Source: Apostichopus japonicus (Eukaryota; Echinodermata; Holothuroidea; Aspidochirotida; Stichopodidae). Taken from it: a DNA stretch of 64,000 nt. Below the pieces are notes generated by a model. It did not search any database, was not told the origin of the DNA, and worked only from the letters and a program-made list of their open reading frames with translations. A program made the position numbers and the translations under genes. Shown in pieces: positions 10,946-23,503 of this stretch; within the stretch, counting starts at the first letter, position 1, and each line of letters opens with the position of its first letter. The DNA is taken from NCBI RefSeq assembly GCF_037975245.1, contig NC_092569.1, forward strand, positions 12,092,501-12,156,500, written 5' to 3'.

Positions 10946-12676
10946 ATGTCTATACGTTATACCTTATCTGCATGTATGCCTGTATATACGTCTGTTTCTC
11001 GCCGTTAGTTTTGTTGCGTTTTCGGAGAATCTTGACCGAAGACGCTTATATAGGTTAGATGTCAAATTTCATGTTTTTTCTGTATTTTATTTCATTTTTC
11101 ATGATGAAGATGAGATGTAATGAAACCACGTCGGGTTCTTTCATTTTGCTTCAGATACATTTGTTGTGAGCAAAATGACGGAACTCTACTTTCTTTACAA
11201 ACCAAACTGTGCAATGTAATATCTCGATTTGAAGAACCTTCTTTTAATATTTCACTCTTTTTTTTTGGTTACCAATTAAAAGTCGGTTGACAGTCTATGA
11301 ATTAAAAATCATCTCGTGATATTCAAGATATATTACGCATTTAATTTTGTTTAGACTTTGACTAACGTAAATTAACTAAAAACACCGTATACACGATGAG
11401 CGCATATACAGATACGGTATAGTTATTAAGCGGCATCAACTTGCGTATATTTATTAGAGTACGTTTATATTCTTAGGTGATTGCGCCCATGATAGCATGC
11501 CTGATGTCATCTGCCACGTGTTGACCTGAAATAAATTCATCAGGTTTTCTTCTGTAGGGCAAGGGTGTGCGCAAGGCATTTATATAGCTACGCAATGTAA
11601 TATCGCGTTTACCACGCTAATATGCACAGGTCTGTGTAAAGCTGTGCAGCTCCACGACCAGGACAAACGCATTTGAGTATGGAGTCTGTATGGCATACAT
11701 TTCGGATCAGATGTATGGACGTTAAGTCATTCTGCACAGTGAATGCCCTCCCCAAATCTTCCCCTTCCTCCTTCCCCCTCCCTCCCCTCCGAGTACCACA
11801 CTTGCATGTTCTGAGTAACACTTAGGTCCGTGGAATGATCTTTGCTGGTTTAGTTCTCTCAACCCGTGATTAAAATGTTTAAACATATTTACTTCCCTTA
11901 TTATTATCTGCATGTGTGTGTTTGTGCGTATTTCAAATTGTCGTGTAAAATGATCATCGCATGCATGCATGCTTATTTCTTTCAAGGTGTTGCCAGGCAG
12001 GACTTGAGAAAAGTGAAGTGAATTAAAATCTACTTGAGAAAAACAGGACAGCTCCCTGCTGGACAAAGGTGAATGTTCTTTGGCTATTAACTAATGCCGC
12101 CGTTAAAGCTAGTTGCTACACAAAATATCGAAAGAAACAAATGAGATAAGATAAAATGGAAAAAAAAGGCGAGCTAAAAGATTCAACAACAAAAAGTACA
12201 CTGAAAAGTAATATAATCCTACATTTCAAATCGTTTGGTAGTAAGCAGACCTAGCCTATACATAATGGTGTATATGTTTGACTTTTGATACATCTCGAGT
12301 CCCGACGTTGACTTCTATTATGCAGTGTTCAACTGCAATTGCCTAACCGGATAATTTTCCAAGCGATCCCGATCTGTTAGACTTTTCAAACTTTATTTAC
12401 TTTCTTTCATTTGCCCATTTAGGGCATATGTGACTTATGGAAAAGAAAGATGAAAATAAATAAAGCATGGAAATAGCAAAGCCCGGCCTGAAATGTGTCT
12501 TAATATCATTTCTTAACATCTTTCTTCGTATTTTCGTATTTTCTTTTTCGTAAATCGGAAGCACATACCACTCACCTTCCTACACCAAAACAGATTTGAG
12601 CCCCCCCCCCCCACAAAAAAAAGAGGTGGTGAGGGAGTAGGTGGGGGTGGAAGATTAATAGAAAATAATAATTATT

Positions 12677-12678
12677 AC
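12677..12678 (-). promoter_or_regulatory. SLC32A1: Splice donor of SLC32A1 exon 1
   Basis: On the minus strand the sequence is GATCCAG|GTAATAATT. It follows the conserved NAIQ residues and fixes the exon boundary in phase 0. Confidence 0.85.
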
Positions 12679-12969
12679 CTGGATCGCATTTGTCACATTC
12701 CAACCGGCGTCCCATGCAGATATCTCCTTCCGGTTGAAGTTTCCGGAGCTAGCGTGTCTCTGCAGGCCTCGTACGCTGCCAGGCCCGGTCACGATGCCGT
12801 TGTGAGCAGCCGACGGTTGTCCAGTAACCGTTCCGTTCGCTAGTCCATCAGATGTTATTCTACCCAACTCGGTTTCATCGTGGTGAGCGAAATGTAACTT
12901 TTCCTCATCTGGGCGATGTTGCAAAGCCTCAAAGGCTCTGTTAAACACACCATTGACCTTTCGCAACAT
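12679..12969 (-). CDS. SLC32A1: First coding exon of vesicular inhibitory amino acid transporter (VGAT/VIAAT), partial gene
   Basis: The product family loads GABA and glycine into synaptic vesicles using the proton gradient, and belongs to the amino acid/auxin permease group. This exon has 97 codons from ATG at 12969 and encodes the cytosolic N-terminal tail. The last residues, EISAWDAGWNVTNAIQ, match the segment that leads into the first membrane helix in known VGAT proteins (KITAWEAGWNVTNAIQ in vertebrates). The exon ends in phase 0 with CAG|GTAATA at 12679/12678, a good donor right after NAIQ; as I recall, the vertebrate gene also has an intron near here. The tail has a histidine-acidic stretch (FAHHDETELG), comparable with the acidic FAHCDD stretch of mammals, and is otherwise poorly conserved, as usual for this family. 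GC content is higher than in the flanks. The exon carrying membrane helix 1 (GMFVLGLP-like) was not found to the left, so the gene is incomplete here. A neighbouring amino acid transporter of the same family is a less likely alternative. Confidence 0.9.
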
Positions 12970-15900
12970 GTTATGTTATTAATCGAATTCAACAAAGTAG
13001 TTCATTCGTCAAACAAAAAAGAATTTAAATTAAAAAAAAAACTCCAAAAAATTCACCTCGTTGTTATATATGTTCACACAAATCATCCGAACGATCACTA
13101 CGTCATTAAACCCCTCATTTAATCGATAACATGTATCGGATTTTCTTGTCAAAAAATTCCTCTCACTGGTAATTAGTTACGAGTTTTAGAAAAGAGTTTG
13201 TAATGTTATCTCCAGATTGATTTTGCCGTAAATGTCACACAGCGCGTTCCATGGGTATATAAGTGCCAGACGATTCCGTATGTTTAAGTTGGAGAGAAAA
13301 AAAAGCGACAATAATTGTTAGCCACTTAAGCTGCAAAGTTTCCGCTCGACAGAAATTCAAACTCGTTGCATCAATTCGAAAAATTCCTCTCTGCGCTTCT
13401 CTAGCATGAGGTCTTTAATCAGACGTCTTGCCAATTCTGTAGTGGAAAAGACAAGAAAAATGAGAGCATTAAGGCATCCGTATCGACCTATCGTATCGGC
13501 CTACTGCATGTCAAACTCATTTCAATAAGTATACTGCATTGTATACAAACTATCGAAAGTGTGGTACGAAAATGGTTCATGTCCGGAGACTCTATACTCT
13601 ATATGTATGAGTCAGAAAAATGGAAAGAATTATATATAACGATAATACTTTCCGTGCATAGTTAGCAGAACGTGGACGCATTGCCAAAACATTGAGAATG
13701 TGTCTTTTGTGAGCCCGCTGTGGATTGCTTGATTTCGCCCATTGTAACTCGACTGCACGTTATGTTAGGTATTTACTGTTCCCTGTTATTGGTTACCATC
13801 AAGGTTTCTCAATCAAGTTTCCAATTTTTGTTTCTCAAAACACAAAGGGTTAAATAAAGAAAATGTTTGGTTGGCTAAAAGGACCAGATAGAATAAAACC
13901 AAAATCCAGGCTATATACCTAGATTTAGCAATGTGCAGACAGAGGAGGTCGGTAGGGTGCTCAAGCCAGACCCTTAAGGCCCGCATACCCTGCAGTGGGG
14001 CGGAACCAGTGGGGTGTGGAGATGTACATCCTCCACGTTTCAACCTCACAATCATAATAATACCATAATATTAATTTTTATTTATTTAAGTCAGCGTCTT
14101 TAAATAAAAAAATTAGTAGGCTGTAAAACAAACAATATTGTCGAAATCGCCGAGTGAAGTAAATAATGACGTCATAATGAACTATAATAAAGATACTGTT
14201 CCTGGGTACCAAACATTGGCATGGACAGTAAGACGAATGCTTATAGTCACATACATGAAAATATCGCATCGGTACGAAACAAAACTATGAGATCATAGAA
14301 AGAAAACCCGCAAATAATTCTTCGCATTCTTCTCATACAGCCATAAATTAAGTCGTCAATTTGTTGTTAAGCTGATATAATCACTTAACGTAATTGTTTA
14401 TAATTGGGGCTTTTCTTCTGTTGCAAGATCATAATTTTTATTATCAAACAAGTAATAATGTAACCTCAAATGAAATCACCTTCGCGCAAAAGGTGTCATA
14501 TTGCGCGCGTGACACGTATACAACGACGAATCCCACCCCTAGCTCCTTTCTGTTCCGGGTAACCAACATAAATTCCAACTGTGAGATCCAAGATAACATT
14601 ACCTAAATAATATAAACACATAAAACAAAACCAATGTAGGGAAAATCGATGGAATGACAAAAGAAACATCCACAAACACGAACACACAGTTACCGTCAGA
14701 TTATATATATAGATGATAAAGTATATTCACAAATATATCATTTTGAGTTTTTTTTTAAAAATTTCTTACAGTTATAATTGAATCAATCCAACTCTCATAA
14801 ACACATCGCAAAGATACTCTCAATTATATGAAAAGCCTCAATTCTCACTTTAATAGAGAAAACTATCACAAAAACAATTATAAATATAACAATGGACTAA
14901 AGCAGGCACAGAAACACATAATACTTACTTCAAACCTCATTTCATTTTAACCTCAGTTTGAAACTCATTATAATGTCGTTCAAGTATAATCTCCTAAAAA
15001 TATGTAATAAACTTCTCACTGTCAAAATGAACGACTGTTTATATACGGTTGTCTTCTTTTACATGTTAACATTATGTTATTATCATACATCACTACTAAT
15101 ATCAACGCAGTTTGCCATTATCCTCTTATAAATGTTGAAGTTTATAAATTTCTCCTTTGATTAATGTGCGGAGTAAATTTTATCCCAGGTAAACGTTTAG
15201 AAACACATGCACACACACAAAATAGGAAGGAAAAACGTTCTCTAAAAAAAGGTAAATCTTGCATCATGTCAGTTTTGATCAAGGAATCTTTTCACCTTAC
15301 GATTTTCTCTCTTTCTTTTTAAGTTCTGTTTATCTTTATTATGCGAACTCTAAAGGGTGTCTTTGCTAATCATACTCGCTGTTTCACACCCCATCGCACG
15401 ATCATGCAATGCCTTGAACGTAAGAGTGTTTGCTTGTCTTATCAACTATTCGAGAGAAAAGAGACACAGAGTGAGATAGAGAGAGAGAGAGGGGGGGGGG
15501 GGGGGGAGGAGAGAGAGAGAAAACAAGGAGGAAAAAGATCATGTCAAGAAGAAGAAGATGAAGATGAGAAAATCTAAGATGTATAAGCTTCCAATCAAAG
15601 TTTCATGTCAGATGAAACGTGAATGTGAATCGTGAGCTGAAATTGATCTATTTTTAATCTTCAATGCAGGCTATCATTTGATGATCTAAATTGGGCAGTA
15701 AGAGATTAGTCGAACACGTATATATGTTTGTTTTCACTCTTAATTGGCTATATACAGTCATGTCAGCATACTGTGATATATCGTACAGGAATTTAAACTA
15801 AATTACTTTGCATTGCAATCGTCTCTACTTTAATCGATGCTATACAACATATGTGTAGTATACCAGCCGATTCACACAGAGATTAAAGTAACTATACTGT

Positions 15901-16019
15901 ATATCTTAAAGTTTTTTACCTTTAGCAGAAACTGGATCGTGCTGACAAATCTGATAAATCCGTAGCATATGATATTAGGAGTACAGTAATAACTGTGGAT
16001 ATGTGTAATCCAAACAAAT
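12970..16019. other. Upstream region of SLC32A1, noncoding
   Basis: This should contain the 5' untranslated region and promoter for the minus-strand gene. A TATATA core lies at 13255-13261 (GGTATATAAG on the plus strand, TTATATACC on the minus), about 290 bp upstream of the ATG, but I cannot say which strand uses it. ACTCTCA motifs occur near 14790-14870 and a (GA)n/(G)n tract at 15466-15525. No other exon is recognised. Confidence 0.4.
15466..15525. repeat. Purine tract (GA)n with G-run
   Basis: GAGAGAGAGAG is followed by a run of about 16 G and then more GA repeats. It is a simple repeat with triplex or G-quadruplex potential. Confidence 0.8.
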
Positions 16020-16195
16020 CCCAACATGTGGGGGAGGGGGGGGGGGGGAAGAGGGGTGATTGGTGGGTTGGATGGGAATTCCGTTGTACGCAATCGCGTT
16101 ATTAGATGAGACATAAGAAATATGTTATGTAAATCCCAAATAATGAATTAAATAGCTTGGTCTTGATTTTGCATGTATTTGTAAAACGGCAGCAC
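16020..16195. repeat. Left copy of direct repeat bracketing the minisatellite
   Basis: A G-rich stretch is followed by GGTTGGATGGGAATTCC, then TACGCAATCGCGTTA, then a TATGTTATGTAAAT-like stretch. The same order recurs at 17405-17575 in the same orientation. The two copies have diverged but align by eye over about 170 bp. Confidence 0.75.
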
Positions 16196-16229
16196 ACACT
16201 TGCTACGACGATGAGGCCTGTTTGTAGTT

Positions 16230-17376
16230 AGTATAACATGAACACATGCCTACATTACAGTAAACATAGATATATGTCTACATTGCAGTTAACATAGATA
16301 CATGCCTACATTGCAGTTAACATAGATATATGCCTACATTGCAGTTAACATAGATACATGCCTACATTGCAGTTAACATAGATACATGCCTACATTGCAG
16401 TTAACATAGATATATACCTACATTGCAGTTAACATAGATACATGCCTACAGTGCAGTTAACATAGATACATGCCTACATTGCAGTTAACATAGATACATG
16501 CCTACAGTGCAGTTAACATAGATACATGCCTACACTGCAGTTAACATAGATACATGCCTACATTGCAGTTAACATAGATATATGTCTACATTGCAGTTAA
16601 CATAGATACATGCCTACATTGCAGTTAACATAGAAACATGCCTACACATTGTAGTTAACATAGATATATGCCTACATTGCAGTTAACATAGATATATGCC
16701 TACATTGCTTAACATAAACACATGCCTAGATAGCAGTTAACATATATACATGCCCACATTACAGTTAACAGAGATACATGCACACATTGCAGTTAACATA
16801 GATATATGCCTACATTGCAGTTAACATAGATACATGCCTACAGTGCAGTTAACATAGATACATGCCTACATTGCAGTTAACATAGATACATGCCTACATT
16901 GCAGTTAACATAGATATATACCTACGGTGCAGTTAACATAAACACATGCCTACATTAACAAAGAGACATGCCTACAGTGCAGTAAACATAGATACATGCC
17001 TACAGTGCAGTTAACATAGATACATGCCTACAGTGCAGTTAACATAGATACATGCCTACATTGCAGTTAACATAGATATATGTCTACATTGCAGTTAACA
17101 TAGATACATGCGTACATTGCAGTTAACATAGATACATGCCTACAGTGCAGTTAACATAGATACATGCCTACATTGCAGTTAACATAGATATATGCCTACA
17201 TTGCTTAACATAAACACATGCCTAGATAGCAGTTAACATAGATACATGCCTACATTGCAGTTAACATAGATACATGCCTAGATTACAGTTAACATATATA
17301 CATGCCTACATTGCAGTTAACATAGATACATGCCCACATTGTAGTTAACATAGATATATGCCTACATCGTAGTCAA
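16230..17376. repeat. 28-bp minisatellite, about 41 copies
   Basis: The unit reads TTGCAGTTAACATAGATA followed by CATGCCTACA. Common variants are GTGC for TTGC, TATATG for TACATG, and GTCTACA for GCCTACA. A rare block, 'CATTGCTTAACATAAACA' then 'CATGCCTAGATAGCAG', occurs near 16705 and again near 17201, 496 bp apart, which suggests a higher-order duplication within the array. Each unit contains the palindrome GTTAAC. No coding role is visible. Confidence 0.95.
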
Positions 17377-17404
17377 AAGTTGTCTGATTGTAAGTGTATG
17401 TTTG

Positions 17405-17575
17405 TGTTTAGGGAGGGTTAAGGAGGTGTGTGGGGAGGGGACGGGAGAGGGGTTAATGATACGTTGGATGGGAATTCCTTATTACGCAATCGCGTAACTA
17501 GACGTAAATAATATGTCATATAAATTCCCGTATATCGCATTGTCAAGTACGTGTATTTCGAAAACTGTACGTTGT
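17405..17575. repeat. Right copy of direct repeat bracketing the minisatellite
   Basis: It carries a G-rich stretch, ACGTTGGATGGGAATTCC, TTACGCAATCGCGTAA and AATATGTCATATAAAT in the same order and direction as 16020-16195. The minus-strand frames through both copies give related peptides (TRLRxxEFPSN), which is a by-product of the repeat. Confidence 0.75.
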
Positions 17576-18191
<616 letters not shown>

Positions 18192-18214
18192 ATAAATGAA
18201 GAGCAACATTAAAC

Positions 18215-18410
18215 TTGAAGCACGTGTGGCTCGATGATGTCATATTTAGACTTGATCTAGTCTTGAGTGTGGAAGACACTCATTAAACCTGTGATATTTG
18301 ACAAATGGAATAACATTGTTCTTAGCCGTTTGAGGAAGTCGTTAATGACACCTATCTCTATCACATATACCAACGACGACGGCTGGGCTTGTGTCTCCTT
18401 TAAACATGTG
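18215..18410. repeat. Dispersed repeat family, copy 1
   Basis: It shares GTGGCTCGATGATGTCATAT, ATCTCTATCACATATACCAA and intervening sequence with 48112-48320, in the same orientation and order. The copies have diverged by substitutions and small indels. The family is unidentified, with no coding capacity. Confidence 0.7.
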
Positions 18411-20705
18411 CTCTGTGTTAAAAATTAGCTCAATGTGACGGTGCCATACCTTTATACCATAAAAGGAAAGATGTCGGCTCCATGGAAACTTGCTATTTAA
18501 ACCCAATCCCTCTAGTTATATGGCAACGGACGTAAGAGGATATGGGAGGATGTCTGTGTCGCGGGTGGGGTAGGGTAGGTGAGGGGAGGGGCGTATATGA
18601 ATGTTGAACCTTTTATATTAATATTTAAAATTCTTTTGGAGAAATCAACTTAAACGCGTTATTGATTTTGTTTTGTCGGCAGAGGTGATTTGTAAGTATT
18701 GCGATTTTTGTTTTGTTTACATATTTTAAGTGATATGCCTTTAAACAAAAATAGGAAGTGCAATAAATATGAGAAATTTTATAAATACACATCTTCGTGT
18801 CGTTGACAATTGTTGTCAAATAACAGAGTAACATGACATTTAACCTGCCAACCTATACAAAATGGTGAGGGGCGTACCATGGAAATATTATTCATTACAT
18901 GAGGGTTCGTTACCAAACGAAATTTACATTGCGATAATTGAAGTTATTCAATTATTTTCGACACAAATATTTTTTTTGTCAATTCAATCTCTTTATTCAA
19001 ATATTTGAAGGAAAAAAATTGAAATGTTATCCCCATTCAATTATGAAATAAATAATAAATAAACATAAAACAAGTATACAAGAAGAAAGAAAGAAAAAAT
19101 AACTTGCATGAATATTATATACTTACCCTTTTGGTATGATTACGAGATAAAATCCTCACTTGTAGGTGTCACTGCACTATTAATAAAGTCATTCTCCTAC
19201 AAGCACTCGCAGAAAGTGAAATTGTTCAATCTAAGTATTCCTACCAGAAAATGGCAGTTTGTAAAAAAAAAATACTTCGATTCCGAGGAAACAAAATTAA
19301 CTCAGAAATGTAAACCTAATTTTATACAACCGAAAGAAAATCTCGAAACATAAGATTCAACTCAAATTATTTCTATTCACAGAGAACTATTTCTCCCCTC
19401 GAGTTGCCTTCCTTGTTACGACCGATGGCGAAGATGATTTTTAACCACCTCAGTACAACTCGCAGCCACGAAACTACTGTAGCTCTATCAATATATAAGA
19501 GAAACTAGCAGAGGAATCGTAGTTTGATAATATGGAGAATTAGTTACCGCCTGAAGCGAAAACTCGAACGGAATACGTCATTGGAATTTTACGAGTTTAT
19601 ATATATGTACTATGCCGAATCCGTTTGCACGTAATAGTTCATAAGAAACAGTACAGTCAGGCTATATATACTATACTGTACCGGCAAAAAAATCAGTTTC
19701 TTCTGATTGGCTAGCTCTGTCCCCCAAAAAAGTAATAAACGGTGGTTTGGTGATATTTTCAGAGGCATTTTTATCGGTTTTACTTTATCTTCAAATGACG
19801 GTAGTTGTTGATCAAAGAGAGAAGTAATGTTGTTATTTAGAAGGCAGCTTGATGACTTCAGTTATTGTTTTTTTTTCCATCTTTTTTTGGCTCCCTCTTC
19901 TTTTTCTTCTTCTTTTTCTTCTTACAATCCAATTCTATCACAATTTATCGCTGGCTAGTGAAAGCTTGGAAGAGTATATCATTCTGATTAACATTTCAAG
20001 GTGAAAACTTTGACATTTTCAGGGAACCGAAATAAAGAAAAACAACGTTTTAATCATTGCAAATAAACAACATGATATAGTCTTTTAGAGGATTAGCTTC
20101 ATGTAATCTACATTTCGTCTTCTATACTTTCACAATGGCGTCAGGTCCGTAGCTTGGGTTCCAATTTTGTCCAGAGATTATTATCCCCGGATTCATGTTC
20201 CGAATGATTTTTGGCCCTAGAGTTGGTGGGATTATAGGAGGTTAGGGAGGGGATGTGGGGTGGGGGAGTGGAATGGGGGGGGGGTAGAATTAATACAAAG
20301 ACTAAGACAAAGACGGGATAACAGATAATATCCGTTAGTACATGCATGCATGCTAATGCGAATGGTTAATGCAAATACTCTTGGCTTCTGATATTTTTTA
20401 TCACGTGACTAACGAGAAAAACAAATGTAAATCTCAGGTTATGTTGAACGTTTCGACGTTAAAAATTGTGACGTCATGTGTACCATAATTCTCTTTCAGC
20501 CCTTAGTCACACTGTCACACTATATGTTTTGTAGAAAGCTGCATGTTCTTGACATTAAACAAATCTTATGATCGATTGGATAAAGGTGGTGCCGTTATAG
20601 GCCTATACGTACTGTAACCTAGCAACAGTCACTGCAAGGTCGTGGGTTCTGGTCTTGGTCGGGCGACTTGAAGTTAGGTGGATTTCTCAGCCAGCAGAAA
20701 TCCAG
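18411..20705. other. Noncoding, no feature seen
   Basis: AT-rich sequence with pyrimidine-rich stretches near 19867-19922 and a G-run near 20275-20284. The open frames (for example 18625-18834 and 19108-19353) look like chance. Confidence 0.5.
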
Positions 20706-20925
20706 ATAAGGGGCGGATCCAATATATCAAAAGTGAACGATGTGGCTATAAGGTCGTTGTCGCCGGACTCCCAAGTAGGGAATCTAGGGTCCTCTCCGCA
20801 CCCCCCCCCCCACACACACAAAATAATAGCATGTTAGATGTATAATTCTGCTATTTTGAGGCATTTTTAGGCTAAAAATTAGGTTTTAAAGTAGGTCTAC
20901 ATGTAAGATTGTGCTAATAACTGAT
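20706..20925. repeat. hAT-like repeat, truncated copy
   Basis: It begins with AAGGGGCGGATCCAATAT and runs through 'GATGTGGCTATAAGG', 'CCCAAGTAG' and a poly-C tract to 'TGTGCTAATAACT'. These landmarks recur in the same order at 20962-21185. The right terminus present in the second copy is missing here. Confidence 0.6.
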
Positions 20926-20961
20926 GAAATTAATCTTCCAACTAAAAAAATCTCAAATGAG

Positions 20962-21261
20962 GAGCGGATCCAATATTTCAAAACCGAAGGGTGTGGCAAT
21001 AAGGGTGTTGATGCCGAGTCCCAAGTAGAGGATCTGGGGTTCTTTCTCCACCCCTCCCCCACCCCTCCCCCACCCCTCCCCCACCCCACAAAAACAATAG
21101 CATAGTAGATGTGAAATTAAATTTAGGCTAAACATTACGTGTTTAATTAGGTCTATACAAGTCATGTAAGGTTTTGCTAATAACTACTGTGTGAGGTTGC
21201 AAGGACACCGGGGGGGGGGGGGGGGTTGTGATGTACCTCAAACCCCTTGCATCCGCGCCTG
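20962..21261. mobile_element. hAT-like nonautonomous element, 300 bp
   Basis: The left end is GAGCGGATCCAATA and the right end, read on the minus strand, is CAGGCGCGGATGCAAGG; these match imperfectly, with a 3-bp gap. The flanks CAAATGAG (20954-20961) and AAAATGAG (21262-21269) agree at 7 of 8 positions, consistent with an aged 8-bp target duplication. The interior holds a short C-rich tandem repeat (21051-21088) and a G-run (21210-21226). There is no transposase. Confidence 0.6.
21051..21088. repeat. C-rich 11-bp minisatellite
   Basis: About 3.5 copies of CCCCTCCCCCA. The strands have G-quadruplex/i-motif potential. Confidence 0.85.
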
Positions 21262-21269
21262 AAAATGAG

Positions 21270-22510
21270 CGCAACTTTGAAGAGAATATGCGCCCAGTGT
21301 AAACTGCAATCTGTTAGCCATTCGGCATTTACCATGCGGTTGCTTAGCGTGGTAAAATAACGTAAAGTTTCCCAGATCAAGGATATTAACATTTTAAGAT
21401 CGTGTTTTTTTTTCTATATTTATTCTCATATACGCCCACTAATATACTCTATCTGATTCGCAAGGCCCCTCGATTACCACTAACTAAATTTATATGTTCA
21501 CAAAAGCCAATAACAATATATTTAGTCCAATAAGCTGCGTGCGTTACCGTATCTAAGCGACATTTATAGTTTGTATGTGTATACAAACGTCTGTTGACAT
21601 TGCCAAACGTTATCGGTGTAAAGACCGAGGTCCTTGTATTCTCTCTTTCAACTTTTCGCAAAAAAAAAGAAAAGATAAAAAAAGAAAATGTCCACGTTAC
21701 AGGTATACAAGTTTAATATAATTTCCTTTTTTTTTTGCTATCACAATAATACACAAGGTTCCTTGGCATGAGAGCAATGATGTACGTAAATAACGCCCTT
21801 GCACGCTGTAAGTATAATATACAAGTTTGTTACGTCTCTGTAATTATCAACGGAAAAAAAGTACTGGAGCTGTTTGCTTGGAGAGAAAAAAATAAAATTA
21901 TCTACATATAATCAAATAAAATGAAGCGACAATTAAATTTGCCGCGCGATATAGAGAGTATGAATGGAGACCGTTGAGCTATAGACAGATTCCGTTCTCT
22001 GCTCTTTTTTCTTTTTCTTGATTTTTGATGAAAATAATGCTTGCTCCAGTTTACATCACTCCACTGTAGAAGAATGAGAAGAAAATGAAGAAGAAGAAGA
22101 AGAAGATGAAGAAGAAGAAGAAGAAGAAGAAGAAGATGAAGAAAGAGCCACATGCATGCACTTTATAAGCTAACATGATCATTTCAACTTTGGTAGAAAA
22201 TTATTAAGAACAGGAGAGAATAAGGGATCGGTGGTCTTATAATTGGCGGCGTACATTAAAGGGGAAAATATCCAAATGTCTTCAAACAGAGTAGCCTTTG
22301 TAGTAGTTGGGATTCAATTGTTTAATTTCATTCGAATCAGAAATCTGACCATTGAAAACCTCTATTGATGGTTGGCAAATTCTAAAATTCTAAATTAAGC
22401 GAATAAAATAAAATGATTTTTTTTTTCTGACATTTAGTTGGGTTTGTTTAAATTTAAATTTAATTTACTATAAAATTGAAAGTAGGGTGGCGGCATTTAT
22501 AATTTGACGT
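21270..22510. other. Noncoding, contains a GAA repeat
   Basis: AT-rich sequence without a recognisable exon. The imperfect (GAA)n tract is listed separately. Confidence 0.5.
22067..22145. repeat. (GAA)n imperfect microsatellite
   Basis: A purine run of GAA/GAT triplets of about 80 bp, with potential to form triplex DNA. The leucine-rich minus-strand frame through it is an artefact. Confidence 0.9.
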
Positions 22511-22887
22511 CTCTGGTTCAGTGGCGGCGGAACCGGGGGGGCTTGGGGGGGCTCAGCCCCCCCAATGAAAAAGTTGAGGGGGCAAATGCATGATAAGCCC
22601 CCCCAATATTTACCAAGGCTCCGAAACGTGCATCTGCCCATTTTTCAATGCATACTTGTCGATCTATCCGATGCACACGTATACTATATAGGTGTAATAA
22701 TTTTAGTAATTGCTGGGGGACCCTCGGCCCGTCCCCTAGCTATAGACCACATTGTCACCCCAACCGCGTCTTCACGCCCCGTGAAAAGTGGAAGCAGTGA
22801 GTGTGAGTACCGGTAAGCGTAACACAACTTCGTCTATTAGGCCAATGACTTGCCTCATTTCAGCCAGTTCTCCAACATCCCCTTACT

Positions 22888-23289
22888 TAGTGGAGGAGCG
22901 TCTATATATACAGTCAGGGGGCGGATGCCCCCCCCCCCTGACGGACTCAAATGGACTGCTGGCGCCCTTTTCAGCTTTTCACTACTTTTTACTTATTCGC
23001 GATTATTGACTATTTTATTGCGCTCTCATATACCTATTGACATTTGTCATATTCTGTTGGTGTAATTTTCCGACAAAATGGCGACGACACCTATTTATTC
23101 TCCGTTTATCTGCAAATTAGCAAGGCCCGGAAAGGGTCATTTCCTGCAATCTAGGGAGTATCTTTACTCAAAAATTTCCTGTAAGCTCCGCGCCAACCTA
23201 TGGTGGCGCTCCGCTTAGATAGTGTCGAAAGCGCCTCTATAGACCATTCTTGCCCCCCCCCCTGACCAATACCCCTAGCTCCGCCACTG
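22888..23289. mobile_element. Nested hAT-type element, 402 bp
   Basis: The left end is TAGTGGAGGAGCG and the right end on the minus strand is CAGTGGCGGAGCT, agreeing at 10 of the first 12 positions. A perfect 8-bp target duplication, CCCTTACT, lies at 22880-22887 and 23290-23297. Poly-C tracts lie near both ends. It holds a copy (about 23174-23224) of the conserved GCGGAGCGCCACCAT-type module also found in its host element. There is no coding sequence. Confidence 0.82.
23174..23224 (-). repeat. Shared subterminal module, copy in nested element
   Basis: On the minus strand it reads CTATCTAAGCGGAGCGCCAC, CATAGGTTGGCGCGGAGC, then an ACAGGAAATTTTT stretch. Close relatives lie at 3103-3157 (+) and 23504-23558 (-), within elements whose outermost ends differ. 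Confidence 0.8.
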
Positions 23290-23503
23290 CCCTTACTACA
23301 TCAAAAACGCCTTTGCGAGTACACTACGAGTAATAGCAACTCTCTTAAAACACCAACGAATATACAAATTACAATGTTTTTACAGACTTTAACGTGCAAT
23401 CTGAGAAATTGCAGGCTTGAGACCCATATTTTAGGGCTAGGTATTCGCAGCATAAAACACTCGGGAAGTGCCGTTTCCGGCCATCTGGGGGTTTGAAAAA
23501 CCC

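Larger units (their letters stand above)
9559..12678. other. Mostly noncoding, probably start of SLC32A1 intron 1
   Basis: This is downstream of the SLC32A1 donor on the minus strand. I looked for the continuation expected in the family (a first membrane helix beginning GMFVLGLP) and found none in this interval. An AGAGTG motif cluster lies at 10807-10945 and poly-C at 12601-12612. The frame at 11722-12066 on the minus strand is unsupported. Confidence 0.45.

Noticed and set aside
16230-17376. CRISPR-like array
   Set aside because: Units are contiguous 28-bp tandem repeats with no unique spacers, in a eukaryotic context.
22519-23289. Simple single element from CAGTGGCGG at 22519 to CCGCCACTG at 23289
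   Set aside because: The flanking octamers CTCTGGTT and CCCTTACT differ. Each finds its true partner elsewhere (27856 and 22880), showing that these are ends of two nested elements.
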